DNA of 64,000 bases from Glutamicibacter sp. MNS18 (lineage in GTDB: Bacteria; Actinomycetota; Actinomycetes; Actinomycetales; Micrococcaceae): NCBI RefSeq assembly GCF_026107515.2, contig NZ_JAPCHW010000016.1, positions 31,689-95,688 on the forward strand, given 5' to 3'. Below the pieces are notes generated by a model. It worked only from the letters and a program-made list of their open reading frames with translations, was not told where the DNA came from and searched no databases. The position numbers and the translations under genes are program-made. Below, piece by piece: positions 35,801 to 44,601 of this stretch; position 1 is the first letter of the stretch; every line of letters starts with the position of its first letter.

Positions 35801-36665
35801 ATATTTATGCGCTCCTCCGGTAGCCAGTCCGGTGGCCGTACAACTCCACCGGATGTGGAGTCGGCACACACATGCGGTGGCCGGCGGTGCGTCCACAGTT
35901 CTCCTCCCGCGGCGCGCAGGTCCTGGACCGACAAGCCGAACTTACGCGGAATCCCCGGGAATCTTGCCTGACACCGTGGTGGGGGAAAGTCCATGGCAGG
36001 CCGTTGACCGCGGAAACATCCCCGGCTGCTCACCGGATGGGCTGTTTTGAGGGCCGGTTCATCGCGCTCTCCAGGCTCGAACCCGAGTGCCCGGCGCTGC
36101 CCTCGACCCGTGGAACGAGAACCTACCGCTCGCATATATTCGCAATCATGCTAATATCTATTCTTAGTTGGTGAAGTTTGCCAACGATTTACGGAACACT
36201 GCGCTGGGATTGATCAAGGCACCCCGGTTGCCAGAAGGCAATTACTCCGCACCCTGCAGGTGCGTTGAGTCGTCAGTGCTCCGCGGGTTCCCGAACCGTT
36301 CGCTTCCAGGCTGCCGAGCGTAGCTGCCAGCGCGTCGGGAACGGTCCGACGCGTGTGGCTCCGACGTTCCCGAACCACCGGAGCATTCGCGCCAGCGCCC
36401 GGTCGCACCGAGAAGCGGCCAATTCCGCCCTGGGACGCACGTAGCGCTCCCCGGCTTTCCCGCGACCAGGGATGAACGAAACGAATGAGAACCGAACGAA
36501 ACTTGAGTGATGGGAAGTGGTTAATGAATCCAGGGCTTGTGCGCGTCAGCTGATACTTACTCCTTGTGGTTAACGCCCACGGGAACAGACGTGCAAGACA
36601 CAGCGCCGGCAGGACCTTGTGGCCGCGGCGCGGATCTCATCACCGTCTATTGAAGGAGGTGGCGC
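35801..36665. promoter_or_regulatory. Long control region ahead of the symporter operon
   Basis: About 865 bases with no gene I believe. An AT-rich patch near 36128-36170 (CATATATTCGCAATCATGCT, then TAATATCTATTC) looks promoter-like. GTTC-CC-GAAC inverted repeats occur at 36287-36296 and 36366-36375. GAACGAAAC is repeated at 36474-36482 and 36494-36502, exactly 20 bp apart, which suggests a regulator binding two turns of helix. AAGGAGG at 36652-36658 is the ribosome site of the next gene. Confidence 0.45.
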
Positions 36666-38351
36666 GTGAATAACCCTGAAGCAGTGCAGTTCAGCGCCGT
36701 AATCGTTGTTTTACTCTTGTTGTTCTTCTATGGAGGAACCTTCTTTATCTCCACCCGGATCGGAAAAAAGAAGGAAAATGCCGACGGCTACATGACCGCG
36801 GGCAACAAAATCGGATTCGGCATTTCCGCGGCCAGTATGACCGCCACCTGGATCTGGGCCTCGTCGATGTATGCCTCGGCCACATCCGGGTACACCTACG
36901 GCATCTCCGGGCCCATCCACTATGGCCTGTGGGGCGCGCTGATGATCCTGTTCATCTACCCCTTCGGCAAACGCATCCGCGCGGTGGCCCCACGGGCGCA
37001 CACCCTGGCCGAGGTCATGCACGCCCGTCACGGCCGTTCCAGCCAGCTGATGCTGGCCGGTTCGAATGTCGTCGGGTCGCTGATCAGCCTGATGTCCAAC
37101 TTCATCGCCGGTGGCGTATTGATCTCCATGCTCTCGCCGTTCAACTTCATCCAGGGCGTGCTGGCCGTTGCCTCCGGCGTCCTGCTCTACACCTTGTGGT
37201 CCGGCTTCCGTGCCTCGGTGCTCACCGACTTCGTCCAGGTCATGGCGATGCTCGGCGCGGTGGCCATCCTCGTCCCGTTCATCTTCTTCGCCGCGGGATT
37301 CCCTGCGGCCTTCGAAACCGGCGCAGGCAACCTGACCCCGCAGCAGTCCAACTTCTTCTCCTCCGAGGCCTTCCTCGGCCAGGGCGCACCGTACATTGCG
37401 GCGGTGCTGGCCTACGCGATCGGCAACCAGACCATCGCCCAGCGGCTCTTCGCCGTACGCGAGGACCTGATCAAGCCGACCTTCATCACCGCCACCATCG
37501 GCTACGGCGCCATGGTCATCGGCGTGGGCATGCTGGGTGTGCTCGCCCTGTACCTGGGATTCGAGCCGACCGGCGGGGACATGAACAACCTGATCCCGGA
37601 GATGGCGGCCAGCTACCTGCCCGGCGTGCTGCTGGCGCTGTTCTTCATCATGATCGTCGGTGCGCTGTCCTCCACCGCGGACTCCGATCTGGCCGCGCTG
37701 TCATCGATCATGATGGCCGACGTGTACGGCCAGAACGTTGCCGGCAAGGCCAAGGCCGACCCGAAGAAGATGCTGCTGGTAGGGCGTGCAAGCATGGTCG
37801 TGGCCACCGCACTGGCCGTCTGCTTCGCCAGCCTGCAGCTGAACATCCTGGACCTGCTGGTCTTCGTCGGTGCCCTGTGGGGCGCACTGGTGTTCCCGGT
37901 GCTCGCCAGCTTCTACTGGAAGAAGGTCACCAACAAGGCCTTCACCACCGCGGTACTGGTGGCATTGGCCGTCTTCATCCCGGTGCGCTTCGAACTGATC
38001 CCGATCAACAACGTCACGGGCCTGCTCATCGAACTCTTCTCGGTCATCGGCATTGGCGTGGTACTGGGACTGATGAGCTTCGGCTTCTTCGGCCTGCGCG
38101 TGGCCAAGATCATCGGTGTTGTGGCCATCCTGGTCAGTGCGCCGTTCGTCTTCGGGTTCCTGCGCGACTACACGACGCTGAGCGCGTCGCTGATCGCCTA
38201 TGCGGTCAGTACGCTGGTCTGCTACCTCATGTCCTTCCGCTCCACCATGGAGTTCGATTTCTCGGTCATCGCCGAGCGCACCGGGAACTTCGATGTGGAG
38301 TCCTCCGCCAGCGCTACCCCGCGAACCACCAACCACCCGGGAGGGAAGTAA
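36666..38351 (+). CDS. Sodium:solute symporter (SSS family)
   Basis: A 561-residue secondary transporter with about 13 hydrophobic helices. SSS features include YGGTFFISTRIGKKKENADGYMTAGNKIGFGISAASMTATWIWASSMYASAT at the N-terminus and a helix with IMIVGALSSTADSDLAALSSIMMADVYG (near residue 335), the conserved sodium-site helix of the family. GTG 36666 follows AAGGAGG. A 43-residue membrane peptide gene follows with no gap. Overall it is closest in style to urea- or carboxylate-type symporters; substrate not decidable here. Confidence 0.88.
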   Translation: MNNPEAVQFSAVIVVLLLLFFYGGTFFISTRIGKKKENADGYMTAGNKIGFGISAASMTATWIWASSMYASATSGYTYGISGPIHYGLWGALMILFIYPFGKRIRAVAPRAHTLAEVMHARHGRSSQLMLAGSNVVGSLISLMSNFIAGGVLISMLSPFNFIQGVLAVASGVLLYTLWSGFRASVLTDFVQVMAMLGAVAILVPFIFFAAGFPAAFETGAGNLTPQQSNFFSSEAFLGQGAPYIAAVLAYAIGNQTIAQRLFAVREDLIKPTFITATIGYGAMVIGVGMLGVLALYLGFEPTGGDMNNLIPEMAASYLPGVLLALFFIMIVGALSSTADSDLAALSSIMMADVYGQNVAGKAKADPKKMLLVGRASMVVATALAVCFASLQLNILDLLVFVGALWGALVFPVLASFYWKKVTNKAFTTAVLVALAVFIPVRFELIPINNVTGLLIELFSVIGIGVVLGLMSFGFFGLRVAKIIGVVAILVSAPFVFGFLRDYTTLSASLIAYAVSTLVCYLMSFRSTMEFDFSVIAERTGNFDVESSASATPRTTNHPGGK

Positions 38352-38483
38352 ATGTCCGTACTTGCACTGACCATCTATGCTCTGATCTGGCCGGTTGTAG
38401 TGGCCCTGGTGATGTTCTTCATCGCCCGCGCCTTCCTCAGCGAATGGCGTGAGGCCCGCCGTAACGGCGAGGATCTGGTCTGA
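38352..38483 (+). CDS. Small membrane subunit of the symporter
   Basis: A 43-residue peptide: MSVLALTIYALIWPVVVALV then MFFIARAFLSEWREARRNGEDLV. One transmembrane helix and a charged cytosolic tail. It starts one base after the symporter stop behind GGGAGGGAAG, so it is cotranslated. Very small companion subunits follow many SSS-family transporters in actinobacteria and are annotated only as putative transporter small subunits. Easy to miss because of its length. Confidence 0.75.
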   Translation: MSVLALTIYALIWPVVVALVMFFIARAFLSEWREARRNGEDLV

Positions 38484-38502
38484 GGCCCCGGCACCAACAC
38501 TG

Positions 38503-38540
38503 AACCCCCGAAAGCACCGGCCCTGGTGCCTTCGGGGGTT
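38503..38540 (+). terminator. Terminator of the symporter operon
   Basis: AACCCCCGAAAGCACC (38503-38518) pairs with 38525-38540 with one mismatch, loop GGCCCT. Confidence 0.8.
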
Positions 38541-38627
38541 CCGCTTTAACCACGGTCGACCTACGATGAGGCTAACGGAACCGAGTGTTTCGGTTCCACC
38601 AGGGCCGGCAAGCGAAGGACGGGACCA

Positions 38628-39404
38628 ATGCTGGATAAGAGCTACGCGAATACCGCCGTCGCCGTGGCGGATATCCGTTCCGGGGCCTCGATCGCGGTCG
38701 GAGGATTCGGCCTGAGCGGTAATCCCACGGAGCTGATCAACGCCCTGCTCGATGCCGGGATCGGGGACCTGTCCATCGTGTCCAACAACTGCGGTACCGA
38801 CGGCAAGGGGCTCGGTGTCCTGCTCGCGGCCCGGCGAATCAGCAGGATCACGGCCAGCTACGTCGGGGAGAACAAGGAATTCGAACGCCAATACCTGCGC
38901 GGGGAACTGGAAGTCGAGCTCACACCGCAGGGCACGCTGGCCGAGAAGCTGCGCGCCGGCGGCTCGGGGATCCCTGCCTTCTTCACCCGCACCGGGGTCG
39001 GCACCTTGGTCGCCGATGGCGGGCTGCCGCAGAAGTACGCCGACGACGGCAGCGTGCTCAAGGCCAGCGAGGCCAAGGAAGTGAGGACCATCGACTTTGC
39101 CGGGGAAAGGCAACAGTATGTCCTGGAGCACTCGATCGTCACGGACTATGCCCTGGTGCATGCGGCCCTGGGGGACACCCATGGGAATCTGGTCTTCAAC
39201 AAGGCGGCCAGGCAGTTTTCCGTTCCCGCCGCGATGGCCGGGCGGATCTGCATCGCGCAGGTCGAAGAACTGGTCCCCGCCGGTGAACTGGATCCGGCCC
39301 AGGTACATCTTCCCGGGGTGTTCGTGCACCGCATCGTCGAGGTCGGCAAGCAGCATCCCAAACCCATTGAACGACGCACCACCCGTGGGTCGCAGCAGCA
39401 GTGA
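38628..39404 (+). CDS. scoA: 3-oxoacid CoA-transferase subunit A
   Basis: Alpha subunit of a succinyl-CoA:3-ketoacid (or 3-oxoadipate) CoA-transferase. At 258 residues it matches subunit A of two-chain enzymes: AVADIRSGASIAVGGFGLSGNPTELI, NNCGTDGKGLGVLLAARRI, ITASYVGENKEFERQYLRGELEVELTPQGTLAEKLRAGGSGIPAFFT. Start ATG 38628 follows GAAGGA. It is followed by subunit B. It allows growth on ketone bodies or ends the beta-ketoadipate pathway; the two cannot be separated by sequence here. Confidence 0.93.
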   Translation: MLDKSYANTAVAVADIRSGASIAVGGFGLSGNPTELINALLDAGIGDLSIVSNNCGTDGKGLGVLLAARRISRITASYVGENKEFERQYLRGELEVELTPQGTLAEKLRAGGSGIPAFFTRTGVGTLVADGGLPQKYADDGSVLKASEAKEVRTIDFAGERQQYVLEHSIVTDYALVHAALGDTHGNLVFNKAARQFSVPAAMAGRICIAQVEELVPAGELDPAQVHLPGVFVHRIVEVGKQHPKPIERRTTRGSQQQ

Positions 39405-39420
39405 AAGGGCGTGAATAGTC

Positions 39421-40050
39421 ATGGCGTGGACCCGTGAGCAAATGGCCGCCCGTGCGGCAGCCGAACTGACCGAAGGGGCCTACGTGAACCTGGGTATCGG
39501 CATGCCGACGCTCGTGCCCAACCACCTGCCACCGGGCGTCGACGTGGTGCTGCAATCCGAGAACGGCATCCTGGGGGTGGGCCCGTATCCCACCGAGTCG
39601 GAGGTGGACCCGGATCTGATCAATGCCGGAAAGGAAACCGTCACGGTGCTGCCCGGCGCCAGCTATTTCGATTCGGCCACCAGCTTCGCGATGATCCGCG
39701 GCGGAAAGATCGATGTGGCGATTCTCGGGGCCATGCAGGTCTCCGAAACCGGGGATCTTGCCAATTGGATGATCCCCGGCAAAATGGTCAAGGGAATGGG
39801 CGGGGCAATGGACCTGGTGCACGGGGCCAAACGGGTGATTGTTCTCATGGAGCACAACGCCCGGGACGGCAGCGCCAAGCTGGTCACGCGCTGCACCCTG
39901 CCGATCACGGGGCTGGGCGTGGTCCAGCGGATCATCACGGATCTCGGGGTTTTCGATGTAACCGCCCACGGACTTGAGGTGATCGAATTGGCCGACGAGG
40001 TGTCCCTGGCACAGGTCAAGGAGCTGACCGGGGCCACAATCCTCTCCTGA
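39421..40050 (+). CDS. scoB: 3-oxoacid CoA-transferase subunit B
   Basis: Beta subunit, 209 residues, with the catalytic glutamate in [13 protein letters not shown] (near residue 60) that forms the glutamyl-CoA intermediate. [15 protein letters not shown] and [43 protein letters not shown] are also family blocks. It starts 16 bases after subunit A with AAAGGG ahead. The pair forms a two-gene operon behind the symporter unit, and together they interrupt the usual prfB-ftsE neighbourhood. Confidence 0.94.
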   Translation: MAWTREQMAARAAAELTEGAYVNLGIGMPTLVPNHLPPGVDVVLQSENGILGVGPYPTESEVDPDLINAGKETVTVLPGASYFDSATSFAMIRGGKIDVAILGAMQVSETGDLANWMIPGKMVKGMGGAMDLVHGAKRVIVLMEHNARDGSAKLVTRCTLPITGLGVVQRIITDLGVFDVTAHGLEVIELADEVSLAQVKELTGATILS

Positions 40051-40243
40051 CCAGTGCCGGCAGTGCGGTCGGCGAATGCACCCGCAGACTGTGTAGCGGC
40101 CATGAATCGGGCAACACGCCTGCCAATTAGGGCAGATGGGCAGCGCTCGCCGATAGGGTTTCACTTAACTGGTGCACGCTCACACACGGTTTCCCCCTTA
40201 GCGAGTGTGCGTCGCGCCCCACTGTTAGCTAGCGATTGAAGAC

Positions 40244-41059
40244 ATGATTAAATTCGAAAATGTCTCGATGGTCTATGAGACAAAGCAGGGTAACGCCGCT
40301 TTGCGTGATGTGAGCATCGAGATTGACCGAGGAGAATTCGCATTCCTGGTCGGTGAATCCGGATCCGGCAAGTCAACCTTCCTGAGCCTGGTTCTGCGCG
40401 AAAAGCGCTCCAGCGCCGGAGCGGTTTACGTCGCCGGTCAGAACCTTAACCGCATCCCCAGCTGGCGTGTCCCCAAACTTCGCCGCGACATAGGCTTCGT
40501 CTTCCAGGACTTCCGGCTGTTGCGTGAACGCACGGTGTTCGACAACGTCGCCTTCGCCATGGAGGTCATCGGTGCGTCACGTAACCAGATCCGCGAACGG
40601 GTCCCCGAGGCGTTGAAGTTGGTGGGGCTGCAGGACAAGGCCCGGCGCAAGCCCACCGAGCTCTCCGGTGGTGAACAACAGCGTGTGGGCATCGCCCGCG
40701 CTATCGTGAACAAGCCGTCGATCCTGCTGGCCGACGAACCCACGGGCAACCTGGACCGCAAGAACAGCCTGGATGTCATGAACGTGCTCGATCGCATCAA
40801 CCAGAACGGCACCACCGTGCTGATGGCCACCCATGCCCATGAATTGGTCAGCGACTACAAACGCCGCGTCATCGAATTGCGCAAGGGAGAAGTGATCCGC
40901 GATGAATCAGGTGGTTCCTACATGCCGATGACCACCGTGATCAAGCAGGACGGCTCCCGTGAGGTGCACTTCGGCAACGCGGAGGGACCGGCCGCCGATG
41001 ATACGCCGGCCACCGCGGAGGAGCCAACGGCGACCGAGACGAAGGGCAACGACCAGTGA
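40244..41059 (+). CDS. ftsE: Cell-division ABC ATPase FtsE
   Basis: ATPase of the FtsEX complex, which activates a septal wall hydrolase. 271 residues: Walker A GESGSGKST (about 38-46), Q-loop FVFQDFRLL, signature LSGGEQQRV, Walker B ILLADEPTGNLD. About 45 extra C-terminal residues, acidic and Ala/Thr-rich (from VHFGNAEGPAADD), exceed the usual 229. GTG of ftsX overlaps the stop. The promoter region before it holds no strong ribosome site. Confidence 0.95.
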   Translation: MIKFENVSMVYETKQGNAALRDVSIEIDRGEFAFLVGESGSGKSTFLSLVLREKRSSAGAVYVAGQNLNRIPSWRVPKLRRDIGFVFQDFRLLRERTVFDNVAFAMEVIGASRNQIRERVPEALKLVGLQDKARRKPTELSGGEQQRVGIARAIVNKPSILLADEPTGNLDRKNSLDVMNVLDRINQNGTTVLMATHAHELVSDYKRRVIELRKGEVIRDESGGSYMPMTTVIKQDGSREVHFGNAEGPAADDTPATAEEPTATETKGNDQ

Positions 41060-41970
41060 GGCCAGGATTCATCCTCCGCGAGGCGGGAAAGAGCCTCAAG
41101 CAGAACATCGTCATGGTGGTCTCGGTGGTATTGGTGACCTTTGTGTCGCTGACTTTCGTCGGCGCCTCGGTGCTGCTGCAGATGCAGATCAACCAGATGA
41201 AGGGCTACTGGTACGACCGGATGGAAGTCGCAGTGTTCCTGTGCGATTCCAATTCCCAGGAACTGAACTGCGCCGGTGAAGCGGTAACCGACGAACAGCG
41301 GCAGAACATCGAATCGATGCTTGCCAGCGACGACCTCGCACCGTACATCAAGGAATTCGCCTACGAGTCCAAGTCCGAGGCCTTCAACCACTTCCAGGAA
41401 CAGTTCGAGAACTCGCCGCTGCTCAACCAGTTGCAGGAAGGCCAGCTGCCCGAGTCCTTCCGCATCGCGCTGAACGACCCGGAAAAATATCCGGTGATCA
41501 ACGAGACCTTCTCCACGATCCCGGGGGTCGAATCCGTCATCGACCAGCGCGACCTGCTCGAGAAGGTGTTCCAACTGGTTCGCGTGGCGTCCGCATCGGC
41601 GGCAGTGGTCGCCGGGGTCATGATCGTGTGTGCCGTGCTGCTCACCGGTACCACCATCCAGCTCTCGGCCATGCATCGACGGTTGGAGACCACCATCATG
41701 CGACTGGTGGGGGCGTCGAAAACCTCCATCCAACTGCCCTTCATCATTGAAGGGGTGATCGCCGCGGTGATCGGCAGCCTGCTGGCCTCGGGCACCTTGT
41801 GGCTGCTGATGAAGTTCCTGGTCCAGGACAAGCTGGCCAACGACAACCTCGGGGTGGCGTTCATCTCCACCAGCGAAGTCCTGCTTGTAGCACCTGGACT
41901 GTTGCTGATAGGTATCATTTTGGCAACAATTTCATCAGTGGTAACGTTGAAGCGTTACCTGAAGGTCTAG
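41056..41970 (+). CDS. ftsX: Cell-division membrane protein FtsX
   Basis: Four-helix FtsX permease, 304 residues. N-terminal cytosolic stretch and helix IVMVVSVVLVTFVSLTFVGASVLL, then an extracellular domain (about 45-165) with two cysteines (LCDSNSQELNCAG), then three helices at about 175-200, 230-250 and 275-300. The extracellular loop is the contact for the hydrolase coded just downstream. Start GTG 41056 overlaps ftsE by four bases. Confidence 0.95.
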   Translation: MRPGFILREAGKSLKQNIVMVVSVVLVTFVSLTFVGASVLLQMQINQMKGYWYDRMEVAVFLCDSNSQELNCAGEAVTDEQRQNIESMLASDDLAPYIKEFAYESKSEAFNHFQEQFENSPLLNQLQEGQLPESFRIALNDPEKYPVINETFSTIPGVESVIDQRDLLEKVFQLVRVASASAAVVAGVMIVCAVLLTGTTIQLSAMHRRLETTIMRLVGASKTSIQLPFIIEGVIAAVIGSLLASGTLWLLMKFLVQDKLANDNLGVAFISTSEVLLVAPGLLLIGIILATISSVVTLKRYLKV

Positions 41971-42024
41971 TGGACCGCCGGTCGAACCCTAGGGTGCCCG
42001 TCATTACTCTCAGTAAGGAGCACT

Positions 42025-43473
42025 ATGCTGTCTCACGCGGTGCGAAGTAAGTTTCTCCGCGCGGCCATCGGTGGCGCTCTGGCACTGACACTGGTGGTTC
42101 CGGCTACCCTCGTGGCTGCCGACGAGCTCGATGAGCGCAAGAAACAGGTCGAACAGAACATCGATTCGCTGGAGCAGGATATGGAAATCCTGGATGCGGA
42201 CATCCTGGAAACCGACCGGCAGCTGCGTGAACAGCAAAACAGACTGCCCCAGCTCGAGCAGGCCCTGGCGGATGCGCGAAGCCGCGTCGCCAATGCCCAG
42301 GCCACCGTCGCCGATCTCAACGACCGGCTGATTTCCGCGCAGTCCACCCGCGACCAGCTGGCAGCGGACATCGAGGCGAACGCGCAGAAGCTGAAGGAAA
42401 CCGAGACCACGATCTCGCAGATCGCTTCCGAAGCCTATAAACGCGGAGGAATGTCCAACGGCCTGGACATGATCCTGAACATCGAATCGGCCACGGACAT
42501 CGCCGATGGCATCACCCTGGCATCCAAGGCCCTGCAGTCGCAAAACAGTGTTTACAACGATTTGGCCCAGCAACAGGCCGCCGATGAAAACAACAGGGTG
42601 CGTCTGGCGGCGGTTGAGAAACAGATCGCGTCCCTGAAATCCGAGGCCGAAGCAGCCCTGGCGCAGGAGGAGATCGCACGCGACGAGGCCGCATCGCACA
42701 AGGCCGAACTGGACCAGCTGATCGCCAGCACCGAGGCGTTGAGCAGCAAGCTCGAGGCCGAAAAGCCGAGGATCCAGCAGAGACTGGCCACCCAGGAGCA
42801 GGAATACGCCTCGGTTAACGCGCAGATCAAGGAACGCCAGGAACGGCTGATCCGCGAGGCCGAGGAGCGTAAGAAACGCGAGGAGGAGGCCGAGCGCAAG
42901 CGCCAGGCCGAAGCCAAGGCGAAATGGGAAGCCGAGCAGAAGGCCAAGGAAGAGGAAGCCAAGCGCAAGGCCCAGGACGAGGGCAAGAAGACAACCTACA
43001 AGCGCCCGACCTACACCGCTCCGGAAACCAAAACCGTGGCCGAGCCCAGCAGCTGGGGGTTGATCAAACCGGTGAACAGCGGGCGTCTCACCTCTGGCTT
43101 CGGCTGGCGTCCAACCCCGGCAGGGACCATCGACTACGGTGGACGCGGCGGTTACGTGCACGCCGGAATCGACTGGGGCTTCGGCGGACAGTGCGGTGCA
43201 CCCATCCGGGCGGCTGCCGACGGCGAAGTCTGGATGGCGGGTTGGGGAGGTTCCTCCGGCAACAAGGTCACCGTTTCCCACGGTGTGGTCAAGGGCAAGG
43301 CCCTGGCCACGAACTACCACCACATGTCCCGTGTGGCCGCCAGTGTCGGACAGAAGGTCAAGCAGGGGCAGGTCATCGGCTATGTGGGGACCACCGGCAA
43401 CTCCACCGGATGCCACCTGCACTTCGAAACAATCATCAACGGCCAAGCCGTGAACCCATTGGGACTTCTCTAG
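42025..43473 (+). CDS. FtsEX-partner murein hydrolase, coiled coil plus LytM (M23) domain
   Basis: A 482-residue secreted protein. Signal peptide at 1-32 (basic N-terminus, then ALALTLVVPATLVAADE). Residues about 33-330 are a long coiled coil (heptads such as LEQDMEILDADILETDRQLREQ and the Glu/Lys-rich RKKREEEAERKRQAEAKAK run). The C-terminal M23 domain has the zinc ligands HAGID, and HLHFE in TGCHLHFET, so it should be an active endopeptidase. Gene order and domain layout equal the EnvC or RipC role: FtsEX opens the coiled coil to release activity. AAGGAG precedes ATG 42025. Confidence 0.9.
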   Translation: MLSHAVRSKFLRAAIGGALALTLVVPATLVAADELDERKKQVEQNIDSLEQDMEILDADILETDRQLREQQNRLPQLEQALADARSRVANAQATVADLNDRLISAQSTRDQLAADIEANAQKLKETETTISQIASEAYKRGGMSNGLDMILNIESATDIADGITLASKALQSQNSVYNDLAQQQAADENNRVRLAAVEKQIASLKSEAEAALAQEEIARDEAASHKAELDQLIASTEALSSKLEAEKPRIQQRLATQEQEYASVNAQIKERQERLIREAEERKKREEEAERKRQAEAKAKWEAEQKAKEEEAKRKAQDEGKKTTYKRPTYTAPETKTVAEPSSWGLIKPVNSGRLTSGFGWRPTPAGTIDYGGRGGYVHAGIDWGFGGQCGAPIRAAADGEVWMAGWGGSSGNKVTVSHGVVKGKALATNYHHMSRVAASVGQKVKQGQVIGYVGTTGNSTGCHLHFETIINGQAVNPLGLL

Positions 43474-43476
43474 CGG

Positions 43477-43482
43477 TAGACT
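43477..43482 (+). promoter_or_regulatory. -10 element of smpB
   Basis: TAGACT at 43477-43482 lies 46 bases ahead of smpB, just after the hydrolase stop. With AGGAG near 43519 as ribosome site, smpB would have a leader of about 38 bases. Confidence 0.4.
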
Positions 43483-43528
43483 GGTTCCTTGTGCGCCACC
43501 AATTCGGGCGTATGAAGCTAGGAGTGCC

Positions 43529-44008
43529 ATGGCTAAGAAGAATCAAGTAGACAAGGTCATTGCCAGCAACCGCAAGGCTAGGCATGATTTCGAGATCCTC
43601 GATACCTACGAGGCCGGGATGGTGTTGACCGGAACCGAGGTCAAGTCGCTACGCGAAGGCAAGGCCTCGCTGGTGGACGGGTTCGGCCAGTTCTACCGTG
43701 ATGAGCTGTACATCGAGAACCTCTACATCCCGGAGTACCTGAACGGTTCGTGGACGAACCACGCCGCCAGACGTCGCCGCAAGCTGCTGCTGCACCGCCA
43801 GGAGCTGTTGAAGATCGAACGCAAGATCTCCGAGGCGGGATTGACCGTGGTGCCGTTGAGCTTGTACTTCAAGGATGGCCGGGCGAAGCTGGAAATCGGG
43901 GTTGCGCGTGGAAAGCGCGAGTTCGATAAGCGGCAGACACTACGGGAGAAGCAGGACAACCGCGAGGCGCAGCGCGCGATGCGTGAACGCAACCGGCGTT
44001 CGGGGTGA
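43529..44008 (+). CDS. smpB: tmRNA-binding protein SmpB
   Basis: Carries tmRNA to stalled ribosomes. 159 residues with the conserved VIASNRKARHDFEILDTYEAGMVLTGTEVKSLREGKASLVD, NLYIPEYLNGSWTNHAARRRRKLLLHR, YFKDGRAKLEIGVARGKREFDKRQTLREK and a basic tail that mimics a codon in the A site. Immediately upstream of ssrA, as usual. Confidence 0.97.
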   Translation: MAKKNQVDKVIASNRKARHDFEILDTYEAGMVLTGTEVKSLREGKASLVDGFGQFYRDELYIENLYIPEYLNGSWTNHAARRRRKLLLHRQELLKIERKISEAGLTVVPLSLYFKDGRAKLEIGVARGKREFDKRQTLREKQDNREAQRAMRERNRRSG

Positions 44009-44023
44009 TCCGGGACATGCCCA

Positions 44024-44053
44024 TTGGGAATCCGAAGCCCGGTGGGATATGAT
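44024..44053 (+). promoter_or_regulatory. Promoter of ssrA
   Basis: TTGGGA at 44024-44029 and TATGAT at 44048-44053 with an 18-base spacer. It would give a precursor with about 50 extra bases before the mature tmRNA 5' end, to be removed by RNase P. Confidence 0.5.
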
Positions 44054-44113
44054 GGAATATCGCATCAATTGGTGCAGTTGTCCTTGGGAGATCAAGGGTT
44101 GACAACAAAATAC

Positions 44114-44480
44114 GGGGATGATCGGTTTCGACGGTGTGAGTCGCGACAGATGAAGCGGGCCGAGGATGCAAAGTTATCTCGTAAACGCTCTTTGCAAAAC
44201 AATAAGTGCCGAATCAAAGCGCACTGACTTCGCTCTCGCTGCCTAAGCAGCCAGACAGTCCGTTAGCCAGGGGTTGCTATCGCCCCTGATCCTAACGTCA
44301 TTTAGGTAGCCACTGCGGTGGATGAACGTTACCGGCGTTCACCGCACAATTTAGGTAACTGTGCCTGGACCAGCCACATGTTTGCGTGATGGCTGAGGCA
44401 GAGAAAATCCACAGCAAACTGCGCCCGGAGAAGACCTGGCAACACCACAGCGGACGGGAGTTCAATTCTCCCCATCTCCA
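44114..44480 (+). ncRNA. ssrA: tmRNA (ssrA), tag AESKRTDFALAA
   Basis: The 5' end GGGGATGATCGGTTTCGACG and the 3' T-arm GGGAGTTCAATTCTCCC with acceptor CATCTCC fold into the alanyl tRNA-like domain; the 3' CCA is not coded. The tag reading frame starts at a GCC resume codon (after ATAAGT, 44207 region) and runs to TAA: AESKRTDFALAA, which shares the FALAA-type ending of actinobacterial tags and is similar to the mycobacterial ADSHQRDYALAA. Paired stretches such as CCAGGGGTTGCTATCGCCCC fit pseudoknots. SmpB is coded just upstream and a terminator follows. Confidence 0.96.
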
Positions 44481-44486
44481 CGAATT

Positions 44487-44514
44487 GCCCCGGCCCCAAT
44501 GGGCCGGGGCTTTT
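44487..44514 (+). terminator. Terminator of ssrA
   Basis: GCCCCGGCCC-CAAT-GGGCCGGGGC, a perfect 10-bp stem, followed by TTTT. One of the few sites here with a T-run. Confidence 0.95.
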
Positions 44515-44601
44515 CCATGCCCGCATCCGGCGGCCACGACTACATTCCGGGATCGAACCCGGCCTATGATGGTAACGACGAAACGACTTGGGGAGGCACA
44601 T

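Noticed and set aside
35716-36135. 139-codon frame on the minus strand between prfB and the symporter
   Set aside because: Overlaps the prfB end and its terminator; translation is Arg/Pro-rich with no structure and no ribosome site.
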